This document shows, in pieces, positions 1-7,544 of a DNA stretch of 64,000 nucleotides (position 1 is its first letter; every line of letters begins with the position of its first letter). The DNA comes from RGIG8244 sp045639325 (GTDB lineage Bacteria > Verrucomicrobiota > Lentisphaeria > Victivallales > UBA1829). The notes beneath the pieces were generated by a model. That model ran no database searches, was not told where the DNA came from, and was given only the letters and a program-made list of their open reading frames with translations. Location of the stretch: positions 1 through 64,000 of the forward strand of contig JAZUCU010000043.1 in NCBI GenBank assembly GCA_045639325.1, in the 5' to 3' direction. A program made the translations under genes and the position numbers.

Positions 1-151
1 GACATTTCGACATATCAGCAATGCGCAAATGGAAGGCTTCAATAATAAAATCCGATGGCTGATAAAACAAGCATATGGTTTCAGAGATCGGGAGTACTTC
101 AAATTAAAAATCTATCAATTACCGGAAATTTCAAGCACAAAGGAAATCTGA
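1..151 (+). mobile_element. ISL3-family transposase, C-terminal end (truncated by window edge)
   Basis: Reading frame 2 is open from the window edge to a TGA at 149-151 and encodes 49 residues. They include the stretch EGFNNKIRWLIKQAYGFRDR, which matches the conserved C-terminal signature of DDE transposases of the ISL3 family (N-x-K-I-K...A-Y-G-F-R-x-x-x-x-F). Only the tail is in the window, so it cannot be seen whether the element is intact. Downstream lie a 29-bp tandem duplication and an inverted repeat that may be element-end or target-site debris. Family assignment is by remembered motif, not by a search. Confidence 0.8.
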
Positions 152-210
152 TTTTATGGAACAAACCGTCGATGAGGCGATTTTATGGAACAAACCGTCG
201 AAGAGGCCGA
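150..210. repeat. Tandem 29-bp direct repeat next to IS end
   Basis: Two copies of a 29-bp unit beginning GATTTTATGGAACAAACCGT lie head to tail at 150-178 and 179-207, differing at one base (GAT versus GAA). A third truncated start (GATTTT) follows at 209-214. The unit begins two bases before the end of the transposase stop codon. It is probably the non-coding end of the IS or duplicated target DNA. Two copies without a spacer rule out a CRISPR array. Confidence 0.75.
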
Positions 211-263
211 TTTTGGGTGGTTTTGCAGGGGAGTGTCAAGGACACAGAGAATTGAGCAAATTC

Positions 264-292
264 GTAAATCCCTCTGACACAGGGGGATTTAC
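264..292. repeat. Inverted repeat with 9-bp arms
   Basis: GTAAATCCC at 264-272 is the reverse complement of GGGATTTAC at 284-292, with an 11-nt loop. There is no T-tract on either side, so it is not a classical terminator. Given the neighbouring transposase end it may be part of an IS terminus. Function unknown. Confidence 0.5.
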
Positions 293-296
293 GGCA

Positions 297-323
297 CAAA
301 AAAAGCCAGTCGGGTGACTGGCT
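297..323 (-). terminator. Rho-independent terminator of the tRNA gene
   Basis: AGCCAGTC (304-311) pairs with GACTGGCT (316-323) around a 4-nt loop. A run of seven A on the plus strand (298-304) gives a U-tract in the minus-strand transcript. It lies 10 bp past the 3' CCA of the tRNA, the expected place. Confidence 0.85.
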
Positions 324-333
324 GAATAGTTAT

Positions 334-408
334 TGGTAGCGGGGGCTGGAATCGAACCAACGGCCTCCAGGTTATGAGCCTGACGAGCTACCTCTGCTCT
401 ACCCCGCA
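334..408 (-). tRNA. tRNA-Met(CAU), probably the initiator fMet
   Basis: On the minus strand the 75-nt cloverleaf has anticodon loop CTCATAA and encoded 3' CCA at 336-334. The T arm is GTTGG-TTCGATT-CCAGC. The acceptor is TGCGGGG paired to CCCCGCT, with an unpaired U1-U72 position. A mismatch at 1-72 and the D-arm/anticodon segment AGCTCGTC are hallmarks of initiator tRNAs. The anticodon stem (TCAGG/CCTGG) has only two, not three, of the classic consecutive G-C pairs, so initiator identity is likely but not certain. Confidence 0.9.
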
Positions 409-547
409 ACGTTTTCAATGCTCATTAATATATCATCAAAAGTCAAAAATGCAAATCGGAAAAGTGTTTTTTTTTAATTTTTTTTCGGATTGAGGGAATA
501 TCAGGGGGAATGACAGGGTTTTTTATGAAATTTTTTTCCGGTAAGGC

Positions 548-576
548 TTGAAAATTTATCAGGAGACTGTCATATT
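548..576 (+). promoter_or_regulatory. Candidate sigma70-type promoter for the M20 gene
   Basis: TTGAAA (548-553), a 17-bp spacer and CATATT (571-576), or TATTAT two bases later, stand about 35 bp before the start codon at 610. The -10 is weak. Confidence 0.4.
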
Positions 577-609
577 ATCCGATAACAATAAAAGAATGGA
601 TGGTGGTTT

Positions 610-1758
610 ATGATGCAAGAACTTGATGCTTTAATCAAAAAATATTTACCGGAGGTCATTCAATTCCGGCACGAACTTCATAAAATTCCTGAAATCGCAG
701 GGGAAGAAGTGAAGACTTCCGCCGCAATCCGGAAAAAACTTGCCGCATTCCCTGATTTGGATGTGCGGGCACCCTATCTGAAGACTGATGTCGTTGCGTT
801 AATGGGAGATCCTGCTTTGCCCAATTTGACGCTGCGGGCTGATATTGATGCTTTGCCTATAGATGAGAAGACTGGAGTGGATCATTCTTCCACTCACAAA
901 GGTTTTATGCACGCGTGCGGTCACGATGGACACATTGCCATGTTGTACGGTGCGCTTCTTTGCTTGCGTGAATTGAAGAATCAATTGCAATGTTCCGTGC
1001 GTTTCCTTTTTCAGCCTGGAGAAGAGATTCAGGCCATGGCAAAGGATTTAGTTCAAGCCGGTGCGCTGGAAAATCCGCGTGCTGATTTTGTCGCGGGAAT
1101 TCATGGTTGGCCAAAAGAGACTTTCGGGTCATTTTCCACAAAAATCGGAGCGATTATGGCGGCGGGAGGATTTTTCCGGATTGTCATTCACGGGCAGGGC
1201 GGACACGGCAGCATGCCGCAAAAAGCGAAGAATCCTCTGGAAACGGCATCGAAAATCCTCATGGCATCGAAGCAGATTATTCCCGATGGCTGCGTGTTGA
1301 CGGTGTGCGCACTGAATGGCGGCAGAAATTCCACTGTGATTCCGGAGCAGGCAGAATTGCAGGGGACAATCCGTTTTCTTGAGCCGACTGCCGGAGAGAA
1401 GATGGAGGCGGATTTCCGTCAATTATGTGAAAACTGCTGTGCGGAGGATGGGGTACGGTGTGATATCGAGCTTGATCTGCCTTATCCGGTTACATTCAAC
1501 AGTGAGCGTGGATATATGTTTGCAAAGGAATGTGCGTTGAAATATATTGGCAAGGAAGGCTTTACCGAGATGCCGGCAAGTTCCATGAGCAGTGAAGATT
1601 TTGCATTTTATCTGCAGAAATATGATGGCGTATTCTGTCATCTCGGATTGGGGGCAGAGACGTCAAATCTTCACACGGAGAATTTTGATTTTCCGGATGA
1701 AGCTCTTGCATACGGGATCCGCTTTTTCGTAGGTTTGGCGTTGGAATTCCGGGGGTGA
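610..1758 (+). CDS. M20 family metallo-amidohydrolase (N-acyl-amino-acid / hippurate hydrolase-like)
   Basis: Predicted cytoplasmic zinc amidohydrolase of 382 aa that removes acyl groups from N-acylated amino acids or short peptides. The M20D signature is present: the metal-site segment HACGHDGH near residue 100, LFQPGEE near 140 and HGWP near 168. A lid/dimerisation domain follows in the middle third, and SSEDF near 330 lies close to the C-terminal metal ligand. Length is typical for the family (about 380-400). Two adjacent ATG codons (610, 613) leave the start ambiguous by one residue. The gene is followed after one base by a phosphoesterase, so the two are probably co-transcribed. Substrate cannot be told from sequence; indole-3-acetyl-amino-acid hydrolases belong to the same fold. 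Confidence 0.88.
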   Translation: MMQELDALIKKYLPEVIQFRHELHKIPEIAGEEVKTSAAIRKKLAAFPDLDVRAPYLKTDVVALMGDPALPNLTLRADIDALPIDEKTGVDHSSTHKGFMHACGHDGHIAMLYGALLCLRELKNQLQCSVRFLFQPGEEIQAMAKDLVQAGALENPRADFVAGIHGWPKETFGSFSTKIGAIMAAGGFFRIVIHGQGGHGSMPQKAKNPLETASKILMASKQIIPDGCVLTVCALNGGRNSTVIPEQAELQGTIRFLEPTAGEKMEADFRQLCENCCAEDGVRCDIELDLPYPVTFNSERGYMFAKECALKYIGKEGFTEMPASSMSSEDFAFYLQKYDGVFCHLGLGAETSNLHTENFDFPDEALAYGIRFFVGLALEFRG

Positions 1759-1759
1759 G

Positions 1760-2680
1760 ATGAAGCTGTTACTGATCAGCGATACACACGGGCGTCATCT
1801 TGATTTGATTTCTGTTTATGGAGAGAGAATCGGGGCTGATTTATGCATTCATGCGGGCGATTTCGGTTTTTATGATGCGGGGAGTGTGGATGCGTTTTCT
1901 CAACGGGAGCTTTCTCTGCTGATCAAACACAGTGATCTGGATGAAGACACGAAAGAATCTCTGCTCCGTGGTAAAGATTTGAGGCAAGCTGTGCAAGCTC
2001 CGGATGTTCTCGGTATTTTCCCGGATTTTCTGGAAGGGAAAAAGAAGTTCCCACTGCCGGTGTATGCTGTCTGGGGAAATCATGATGATTCCAACGTGGT
2101 GCAGAGGTTAATTCAAACGCCGCTCTCGAATTTACACTTGCTTTATGATAAAATCTATTATGATATGGGGGATTTCGTAATTCTTGGATTGGGTGGCAAC
2201 TGCATGCCGCAAAAGGCGTTTACGCAAGGATATAAAGGTTTGCCGGGGGCGCAGTGCCGACCGGGCAGTGTGTTGGCTCAATATTGCAGACTATTGAAAA
2301 CAGCGGAACAGATTCCGGCGAAGAAACGTATTATTCTGGTGAGTCATGTCAGCCCGCTGGTTGAGCCTTTTCTTGAACTGGTTGCATGGCAGGTGGGGGC
2401 GGATTTGACGGTGAGCGGTCACATGGGGTATCAAAGCGGCGAGTGTGGGATCACGGATGAATCGAAACTCTCCCGGTTGAAAGACGTTCATGCAAACCTG
2501 CTGCAGTGGTATCCGGAAGCGGAAGACGTATTGAAAGCCTTTATACCGGAAGCGAAAACGCATCGGGTGCGGCATATCAATCTTCCTGATGCCGTAGATG
2601 GTTATGGTGAACTGGAATACGGGGACGGGGATTTTTTCTGTAACTTGTGTACATTCACGGGAAATAAAATTGAATTCTGA
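1760..2680 (+). CDS. Calcineurin-like metallophosphoesterase
   Basis: A 306-aa cytoplasmic phosphoesterase. The five metal-binding blocks are visible in order: ISDTHG (7-12), HAGDFG (about 31-36), WGNHDD (about 110), the His of VSHVSP (about 195) and SGHMG (about 220). There is no signal peptide. An insertion between the GD and GNH blocks (residues 40-100) and a C-terminal tail rich in acidic residues are unusual for small phosphodiesterases. It starts one base after the M20 stop and so is translationally linked to it. The physiological substrate is unknown; a nucleotide or phosphodiester is the generic expectation. Confidence 0.85.
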   Translation: MKLLLISDTHGRHLDLISVYGERIGADLCIHAGDFGFYDAGSVDAFSQRELSLLIKHSDLDEDTKESLLRGKDLRQAVQAPDVLGIFPDFLEGKKKFPLPVYAVWGNHDDSNVVQRLIQTPLSNLHLLYDKIYYDMGDFVILGLGGNCMPQKAFTQGYKGLPGAQCRPGSVLAQYCRLLKTAEQIPAKKRIILVSHVSPLVEPFLELVAWQVGADLTVSGHMGYQSGECGITDESKLSRLKDVHANLLQWYPEAEDVLKAFIPEAKTHRVRHINLPDAVDGYGELEYGDGDFFCNLCTFTGNKIEF

Positions 2681-2683
2681 TTG

Positions 2684-2726
2684 AAAAAATTATCTTCGGA
2701 AGTATATTATGCGGATAATTTTTTTT
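2684..2726 (+). terminator. Probable rho-independent terminator
   Basis: An A-rich arm AAAAAATTATC (2684-2694) pairs with GATAATTTTTT (2714-2724), followed by more T. The loop is about 19 nt and the stem is AT-rich, so it is weak but correctly placed just after the phosphoesterase stop. Confidence 0.5.
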
Positions 2727-2741
2727 ATGAGGTGATTTATC

Positions 2742-4109
2742 ATGTTCCAATTTTTATTTCGCGATAAAGTATTCAATAAAAAACTTTTTGCCCTGACTTT
2801 GCCGATCAGTCTTCAGAATTTGATGCTGGCTCTGGTTGCTGCGGCGGATGCCGTCATGCTGGGTAAACTGGATCAGGATTCCATGGCGGCGGTGTCGCTT
2901 GCCACGCAGATCCAGTTTGTGCAGAACATGTTTCTCGGGGCGATTTGTGCCGGGATTGCGGGGCTTGGTGCGCAATATTGGGGGAAGAAAGATATTCCGG
3001 TGTTGGGGAAACTTTTCGGATTGGGTATACGGGAATCGCTGCTGCTATCCATTGTTTTCTTTATTGGCTGCCGTCTGTTTCCGGAAATTCTGATGCGGTT
3101 GTTTGCGACGGATCCGATTTTGATCAATATTGGTGTGGAATACCTGAAAATCGCCTCCTGGTCTTATCTGATTACCGGCATTTCGCAATGTTATCTTGCG
3201 ATTATGCGCGTGAGTGATCATGCCACGTATTCTGCCTGGATCAGTTCGGTTACCGTTGTGGTGAATATCATCCTGAATGCGATTTTTATTTTTGGCTTGC
3301 TGGGGTGTCCGGCGATGGGTGTGAAAGGTGCGGCGTTGGCAACGGTAGCGGCGCGTGTATTTGAATTAGCGTGGTGTGTCGGGACGACTTATGGAAAGAG
3401 TTTTATCAAGCTGAAACTTAAGACGATATTTACATTCGAACGGCTTTTGATTTATGATTTCTGGAAGTATACTGCTCCGATTCTGGGTGCATTTATGCTC
3501 TGGGGTGTCGGTTTTACTGCTTATACGGCTTTGATGGGACAGCTTGGCAGAGATTCGGCGGCGGCGAATGCGATTGCGGCGGTGGTGCGCGACCTGATGT
3601 GTTGTCTTTGTAATGGGATTGCCGTGGGCAGCGGCATTATGATCGGGAATGAATTGGGCGCAGGGCATTTGAAGAAAGGGAAGGTATATGGAGTGCGTTC
3701 CATGCTGCTTTCTTTTGTGATTGGCTTTATTTCCATGCTTGTGATTCTCTGCAGTATTCCGATTGTGTTGCAATTTATAAAAATGACACCGCTTGCCCGG
3801 GATTACATGATCGGCATGTTCGCCATTATGTCCTTTTACATGATCGGGCGTTGTGTTTGCACGGTAACGATCAACGGCATTTTTGCGGCGGGCGGTGATA
3901 CGATGTTCGACCCGATCAGTCTGGTGGTCTGCATGTACGGGATTGCATTGCCGTGTGCCTTCCTTGGGACGTTCTACTTTCATTGGCCGGTTTTGGTGAT
4001 TTATGCCTGTACGTGTCTGGATGAAGTGGGGAAGATCCCCTGGGTTATTTATCATTTTTATAAATACCGCTGGGTGTGCAATATTACCCGTGATACATCT
4101 GAAGTGTAA
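2742..4109 (+). CDS. MATE-family multidrug/cation antiporter
   Basis: A 455-aa integral membrane protein with about twelve hydrophobic segments in two homologous halves. The N-terminal half begins LFALTLPISLQNLMLALVAA, and the motif AADAVMLGKLDQDSMAAVSLA is typical of MATE exporters of the NorM/DinF type. MATE proteins expel cationic drugs or metabolites in exchange for Na+ or H+. A good ribosome-binding site (GAGGTG) lies about 7 bp before the ATG. It is followed after 29 bp by an SGNH hydrolase on the same strand; no functional link can be read from this. Confidence 0.93.
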   Translation: MFQFLFRDKVFNKKLFALTLPISLQNLMLALVAAADAVMLGKLDQDSMAAVSLATQIQFVQNMFLGAICAGIAGLGAQYWGKKDIPVLGKLFGLGIRESLLLSIVFFIGCRLFPEILMRLFATDPILINIGVEYLKIASWSYLITGISQCYLAIMRVSDHATYSAWISSVTVVVNIILNAIFIFGLLGCPAMGVKGAALATVAARVFELAWCVGTTYGKSFIKLKLKTIFTFERLLIYDFWKYTAPILGAFMLWGVGFTAYTALMGQLGRDSAAANAIAAVVRDLMCCLCNGIAVGSGIMIGNELGAGHLKKGKVYGVRSMLLSFVIGFISMLVILCSIPIVLQFIKMTPLARDYMIGMFAIMSFYMIGRCVCTVTINGIFAAGGDTMFDPISLVVCMYGIALPCAFLGTFYFHWPVLVIYACTCLDEVGKIPWVIYHFYKYRWVCNITRDTSEV

Positions 4110-4138
4110 AGAATTAAACAAAACGGAGATTTACGATT

Positions 4139-4837
4139 ATGGACTTGAAAAATGCGTTGGCCGCGTTGAAAGAAAAACATGTGACACTGGTTGCATTCGG
4201 CGATTCGATTACGGAAAATAATCATTGGACGCTCGGCTCAAAAAACTGGGTGCAGCTGCTGGAAAGTAATCTTTATTGTATTTTTCCGAAACATCCCATT
4301 GTGATCAACAGTGGGCTTTCCGGTGATTCTCTGCCTGCCTGTATGAAGCGGTTGGATCGGGAAGTGCTGCGGTTTCAGCCGGATATCGTAATTGTCAGCT
4401 TCGGGACCAATGACTGCGTCAAAAAGGATCCGGAAGGCTTCCGCGTCATGTACCGTGAAATGCTGCAGAAGATTCTTGCGTCCGGAGCGATTGTTGTCAC
4501 CCGCACGCCGACGCCGTTGATTAATATGGAGAACGGTTCCATAGTGAATTTGCAGGAAACGAGTCCTCATTGTATGCTGGAGCGTTATGTGGAAGTAATC
4601 CGGGAAGTTTCTGCAGATCTGGATGTGTATTGCATTGATCATTATGCCTATTGGATGAAATCCGCAAGCACCAAGTATCGCGGGGAAATGATGATGCTGA
4701 TGGGGAATACGATTCACCCCAATGGACATGGTCATCGTCGTCTGTATTATGAACTTGCGCCCCATTTTGGTTTGCAGCCGTTCCATCAGGATGATTTTGA
4801 GCATATCCTGTGGTGTAATGACGACTATAAGGTGTGA
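4139..4837 (+). CDS. SGNH/GDSL-type hydrolase (acyl esterase)
   Basis: A 232-aa intracellular hydrolase of the SGNH fold. Block I is FGDSIT with the nucleophile Ser23, block II contains the Gly of GLSGDS (about 61), block III is FGTNDC with the oxyanion Asn (about 92), and block V is IHPNGHGH with the catalytic His (about 198). No signal peptide is present. Such enzymes deacetylate sugars or cleave acyl esters. The ribosome-binding site CGGAG precedes the ATG. A second, divergent SGNH protein lies convergently at 4898-5572 beyond a shared terminator; the two share only the fold. Confidence 0.88.
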   Translation: MDLKNALAALKEKHVTLVAFGDSITENNHWTLGSKNWVQLLESNLYCIFPKHPIVINSGLSGDSLPACMKRLDREVLRFQPDIVIVSFGTNDCVKKDPEGFRVMYREMLQKILASGAIVVTRTPTPLINMENGSIVNLQETSPHCMLERYVEVIREVSADLDVYCIDHYAYWMKSASTKYRGEMMMLMGNTIHPNGHGHRRLYYELAPHFGLQPFHQDDFEHILWCNDDYKV

Positions 4838-4843
4838 AAAAAA

Positions 4844-4876
4844 TCGGGCACTGCATTCGTCTGATGCTGTGCCCGA
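4844..4876. terminator. Bidirectional terminator between convergent SGNH genes
   Basis: TCGGGCAC (4844-4851) pairs with GTGCCCGA (4869-4876), extended inward by GCAT/ATGC across a single T/T mismatch. T-rich sequence follows on the plus side and an A-run precedes it, so it can serve both the + gene ending at 4837 and the - gene ending at 4898. Confidence 0.8.
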
Positions 4877-4897
4877 AAGTCTTTTGTTACGCCGGAT

Positions 4898-5572
4898 TTA
4901 TTTTAGTGCGCCAGATGGGCCGGTTGCCGTGGATGCCTGTGTGACATTTCCTACTGTTTCCGGCAGAAGAGGTCTGATTTTTTCTGCCAGGAATTCCGCC
5001 TGCTTTTCAATTGCTTCCGGGAAGAAATGATAATTATCCGACCAGAGAGCGCAATCGAAATCATTGCAGAATGAGAAGAAGTCGATCATCGGCAAACCGG
5101 TTTCGGCTGCAATTTCAGCGGTGAGTTTATTGATTTCATTGACCCGCTGATCACGGTCACGCAACGGCGTACTGTTCAGAAGAACAAGGGGGACGCCGGG
5201 CATTTTATCCTGAATATATTTGAGAACAAGGGAATAAGCCTCTTTCCATTCGTTTTTGTCTGTGACAAGAGAATGGAGTCCGTTGTTGAAAATTATGAGG
5301 TCGATGCGGGGACCGTTCAAGACATTTTCCAGCAGCGGGAGATAGGCGGGATCTGTGACGCAATAGCTGCTTGCCCAGAATGTGAGATTTGCGGTATTGC
5401 CGAGTTTCGTGCGCAAGACGTTATGATATCCATTGCAGATGGAATCGCCCACGACGAGATAGCGTGGTGCTTTGGCGTCGTTGCGGTTGAAGATATAGGA
5501 AATGGTCCATTCGATGTCTTCGAACTGACGGGACGTGGATTTGAGCTGATAATCGGCAAGATTGAGATTCAT
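4898..5572 (-). CDS. SGNH/GDSL hydrolase, divergent type
   Basis: A 224-aa protein without signal peptide. VVGDSICNGY (about 41-50) supplies the catalytic Ser, NNGLHS (about 96-101) stands where the block III Asn is expected, and SDNYHFFPEA (about 181-190) stands where the usual D-x-x-H dyad is found. This pattern is seen in SGNH domains attached to glycan-degradation loci in planctomycete/lentisphaeral genomes. The ribosome-binding site AAAGGA lies 8 nt before the ATG at 5572. It is divergent from the LacI regulator at 5773 across a 200-bp promoter region, so it may be a target of that regulator. Likely a carbohydrate esterase; substrate unknown. Confidence 0.8.
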   Translation of the reverse strand: MNLNLADYQLKSTSRQFEDIEWTISYIFNRNDAKAPRYLVVGDSICNGYHNVLRTKLGNTANLTFWASSYCVTDPAYLPLLENVLNGPRIDLIIFNNGLHSLVTDKNEWKEAYSLVLKYIQDKMPGVPLVLLNSTPLRDRDQRVNEINKLTAEIAAETGLPMIDFFSFCNDFDCALWSDNYHFFPEAIEKQAEFLAEKIRPLLPETVGNVTQASTATGPSGALK

Positions 5573-5604
5573 AGTATGTATCCTTTATTATAAAATTTTC
5601 TATT

Positions 5605-5616
5605 AAAATTAGCACT
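5605..5616. promoter_or_regulatory. 12-bp motif AAAATTAGCACT shared with the other fucosidase locus
   Basis: The same 12-mer, in an AT-rich TATAAAATT context, occurs at 60918-60929 upstream of the second fucosidase operon. Here it overlaps the presumed -10 region of the minus-strand SGNH gene (reverse strand AGTGCTAATTTT behind TTGAAA). It may be a site for a common regulator. Confidence 0.35.
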
Positions 5617-5706
5617 GAAAATCCGATTTTCAAGCAAAAGCAGAGGGAATCTTCCGATTTTTTTATTTTCGATGTAAAAAATATTGAAAATAAATATTCT
5701 GCAGTC

Positions 5707-5735
5707 TTGACAAAAGATTTATCCGATGTTATATT
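5707..5735 (+). promoter_or_regulatory. Strong sigma70-type promoter of the LacI-fucosidase operon
   Basis: TTGACA (5707-5712) and TATATT (5730-5735) are separated by exactly 17 bp. This is the closest match to the housekeeping consensus in the window. It directs transcription into the LacI gene at 5773 and probably all seven genes to 15200. Confidence 0.8.
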
Positions 5736-5743
5736 TACGTAAA
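5734..5743. promoter_or_regulatory. Palindromic operator candidate TTTACGTAAA
   Basis: A perfect 10-bp palindrome with a central CG overlaps the end of the -10 box and the likely transcription start. LacI-family regulators bind palindromes with a central CpG, and this position would block RNA polymerase. It is the best autoregulatory operator candidate for the gene that follows. Confidence 0.5.
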
Positions 5744-5772
5744 CATAAAAATCATAAAGGATGATATTTTAT

Positions 5773-6813
5773 ATGATAACGCAACAGGAATTGGCAAAGA
5801 TTCTCGGGGTCAGTCAGATGACCGTCTCCGCTATTTTACGTGGCGGTACGCTTGCGGAAAAATATCGTCCGGAACTGCGTCAGAAAGTGTTGGAGACGGC
5901 GGCGAAGCTGGGGTATATCCGTAACGAAATTGCATTAGCTGTGCGTAACAAACATTCTAACGTTCTTGGTTTTATCACTCAGGAATTGAGTAATGGTTAT
6001 TCCGGGTTGATGATGCAGGGAATTGTAGATGCCGCGGCGGAACATAATCATTTGGTAAAAGCGTTTTCTCTGTTCCGCGGGGAGGAACCGACGCCGGAAG
6101 CATTCCGTATTGCGGGGGAAAATATTGCCGATCAATGTATCGGGCAGCGTGTGACGGGCGTGATTTGTCATGACGTTGTATTCTCCGAATTCTTAGATGT
6201 GATTGCGAAAAAACTGGATGATAACGGTATCCCGCTGCTTCTTGCGAATGCGAATCCCCGGAAGTTTCCGGTTTGTCACCGGGTGTACAGTGATATGACC
6301 CAAGGCGGTAAACTGCTATTCGATTACTTGCACGAATTGAACCATGAACGGTTTGCTCTGGTCAGCAGTTACGGCTGGTCGGAGCATGTCCGCAACATGA
6401 CGGAATCTTTTGTGGTTCATGCAGAATTGGCGGGTATCCCGCGTGAAAATATTCTGATCAAAGTGGCAGACGGTTCTATTCATTTTGAAGATATTGAGGA
6501 AGAATTACTGGCATTCAAGCCGACAGCGATTTGTGCGACCAGTGATTTTTCTGCGCTTGATATTATTACCTCTCTGATCAACCGGGGCTATAAGGTTCCG
6601 GAAGATTTTTCTGTGATTGGATATGGTAATTTGCATTTCGGGAAAATATGCTGTCCCGCAATTACATCGTTGGACGATCACCTGTATCACATGGGGTATC
6701 GTTCCGCGCAGCTGTTGTTTGAGCATGGCTGTAAAAAAATCAAAGAGTGCCTGACAGAATTAATTCCGCTTTCCATTGTTAAACGTGAATCATGTATGAT
6801 GTACAATAAATAA
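5773..6813 (+). CDS. LacI-family transcriptional regulator
   Basis: A 346-aa repressor with an N-terminal LacI helix-turn-helix (residues 1-55: QQELAKILGVSQMTVSAILR, then the hinge region) and a periplasmic-binding-protein-like sugar sensor (about 60-345). The ATG at 5773 is preferred over the in-frame ATG at 5761, because the AAAGGA ribosome-binding site directly abuts 5761 but lies 12 bp before 5773, and because the HTH starts right after it. It is first in a co-directional block with a pseudopilin, a GH29 fucosidase and secreted hydrolase-like proteins, so its effector is probably a fucose-containing sugar released by them. Likely autorepressed through the palindrome at 5734. Confidence 0.9.
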   Translation: MITQQELAKILGVSQMTVSAILRGGTLAEKYRPELRQKVLETAAKLGYIRNEIALAVRNKHSNVLGFITQELSNGYSGLMMQGIVDAAAEHNHLVKAFSLFRGEEPTPEAFRIAGENIADQCIGQRVTGVICHDVVFSEFLDVIAKKLDDNGIPLLLANANPRKFPVCHRVYSDMTQGGKLLFDYLHELNHERFALVSSYGWSEHVRNMTESFVVHAELAGIPRENILIKVADGSIHFEDIEEELLAFKPTAICATSDFSALDIITSLINRGYKVPEDFSVIGYGNLHFGKICCPAITSLDDHLYHMGYRSAQLLFEHGCKKIKECLTELIPLSIVKRESCMMYNK

Positions 6814-6837
6814 AAACAACAAAAGGAGTTGTCAACT

Positions 6838-7530
6838 ATGAAAAGATCACCCTTCACCCTGATCGAATTGCTTGTTGTTATAGCAATTATTGCAATTCTG
6901 GCATCTATGCTGCTGCCTGCTCTGGGCAAAGTGAAAGATACCAGCAAATCTGCCTCCTGCCTGAGTAACCTCAAACAGGTTCAGCTGATGCAGAGCATTT
7001 ATTCCAGCGACTGGTATTGGGCTGGCTACAATCAGAGTGGAACGACAATTCCCGGAATTGCAAAGCATTGGGGTACACAATTCAAGGACTGGGGATTGAT
7101 CAAAGATTTGAAAGTGATGTTCTGTCCCATCATTATGACAAGATCGGTCAATCAGGGGAACAATAATCACCCCATGATCAATTATTCTTACGGAGCTTAT
7201 TTCATTTCCAATGCCCCCTGGGTGATCTCCATTAAAAAACTCAGAAAAGGTCCGGCTCAAACCGGTTCCCGCGCCTGTTCCGTACAGGCTTCCACAAAGC
7301 AGGGACATGCCTGGCTGTATCCGGTCAATAATACCTCTGCCAGTTATGGCCGTCCTGCAACGGTTCATAACGGACAGCGTAAATGCGGTTTTGCGTTTCT
7401 GGATGGTCATGCCGCCATGGTCGGACAGAATGAAATGCGTGCGATCGACAGACCCGGTCATACCACCGACTTCAACCTTTACTATTACGATGACCGTGCA
7501 CAGGCCTATCTGCCCACAGCAACTTATTGA
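6838..7530 (+). CDS. Pseudopilin-like protein (prepilin-type N-terminal methylation domain)
   Basis: A 230-aa protein with the class III prepilin signal: basic MKRSP, then FTLIELLVVIAIIAIL, with Glu at mature position 5 in a hydrophobic helix. The prepilin peptidase should cleave before Phe. The C-terminal region ends with HNGQRKCGFAFLDGH, like the H-X9-DG segment of DUF1559-type proteins abundant in Planctomycetes and Lentisphaerota. RBS AAAAGGAG lies 9 bp before ATG 6838; the upstream in-frame TTG is rejected. No pilus or type II secretion gene is nearby, so it is a solitary pseudopilin inside a hydrolase operon, perhaps a surface display or export accessory. Exact function unknown. Confidence 0.9.
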   Translation: MKRSPFTLIELLVVIAIIAILASMLLPALGKVKDTSKSASCLSNLKQVQLMQSIYSSDWYWAGYNQSGTTIPGIAKHWGTQFKDWGLIKDLKVMFCPIIMTRSVNQGNNNHPMINYSYGAYFISNAPWVISIKKLRKGPAQTGSRACSVQASTKQGHAWLYPVNNTSASYGRPATVHNGQRKCGFAFLDGHAAMVGQNEMRAIDRPGHTTDFNLYYYDDRAQAYLPTATY

Positions 7531-7544
7531 TTTGGATTTATCCC

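Noticed and set aside
150..210. CRISPR-like repeat array
   Set aside because: Only two full copies, directly abutting with no spacers, and no cas genes.
236..418. 60-aa minus-strand frame over the tRNA
   Set aside because: It overlaps the tRNA gene and its terminator entirely.
6838..7530. Part of a type IV pilus or type II secretion operon
   Set aside because: No assembly ATPase, secretin, inner-membrane platform or prepilin peptidase gene is found in the window.
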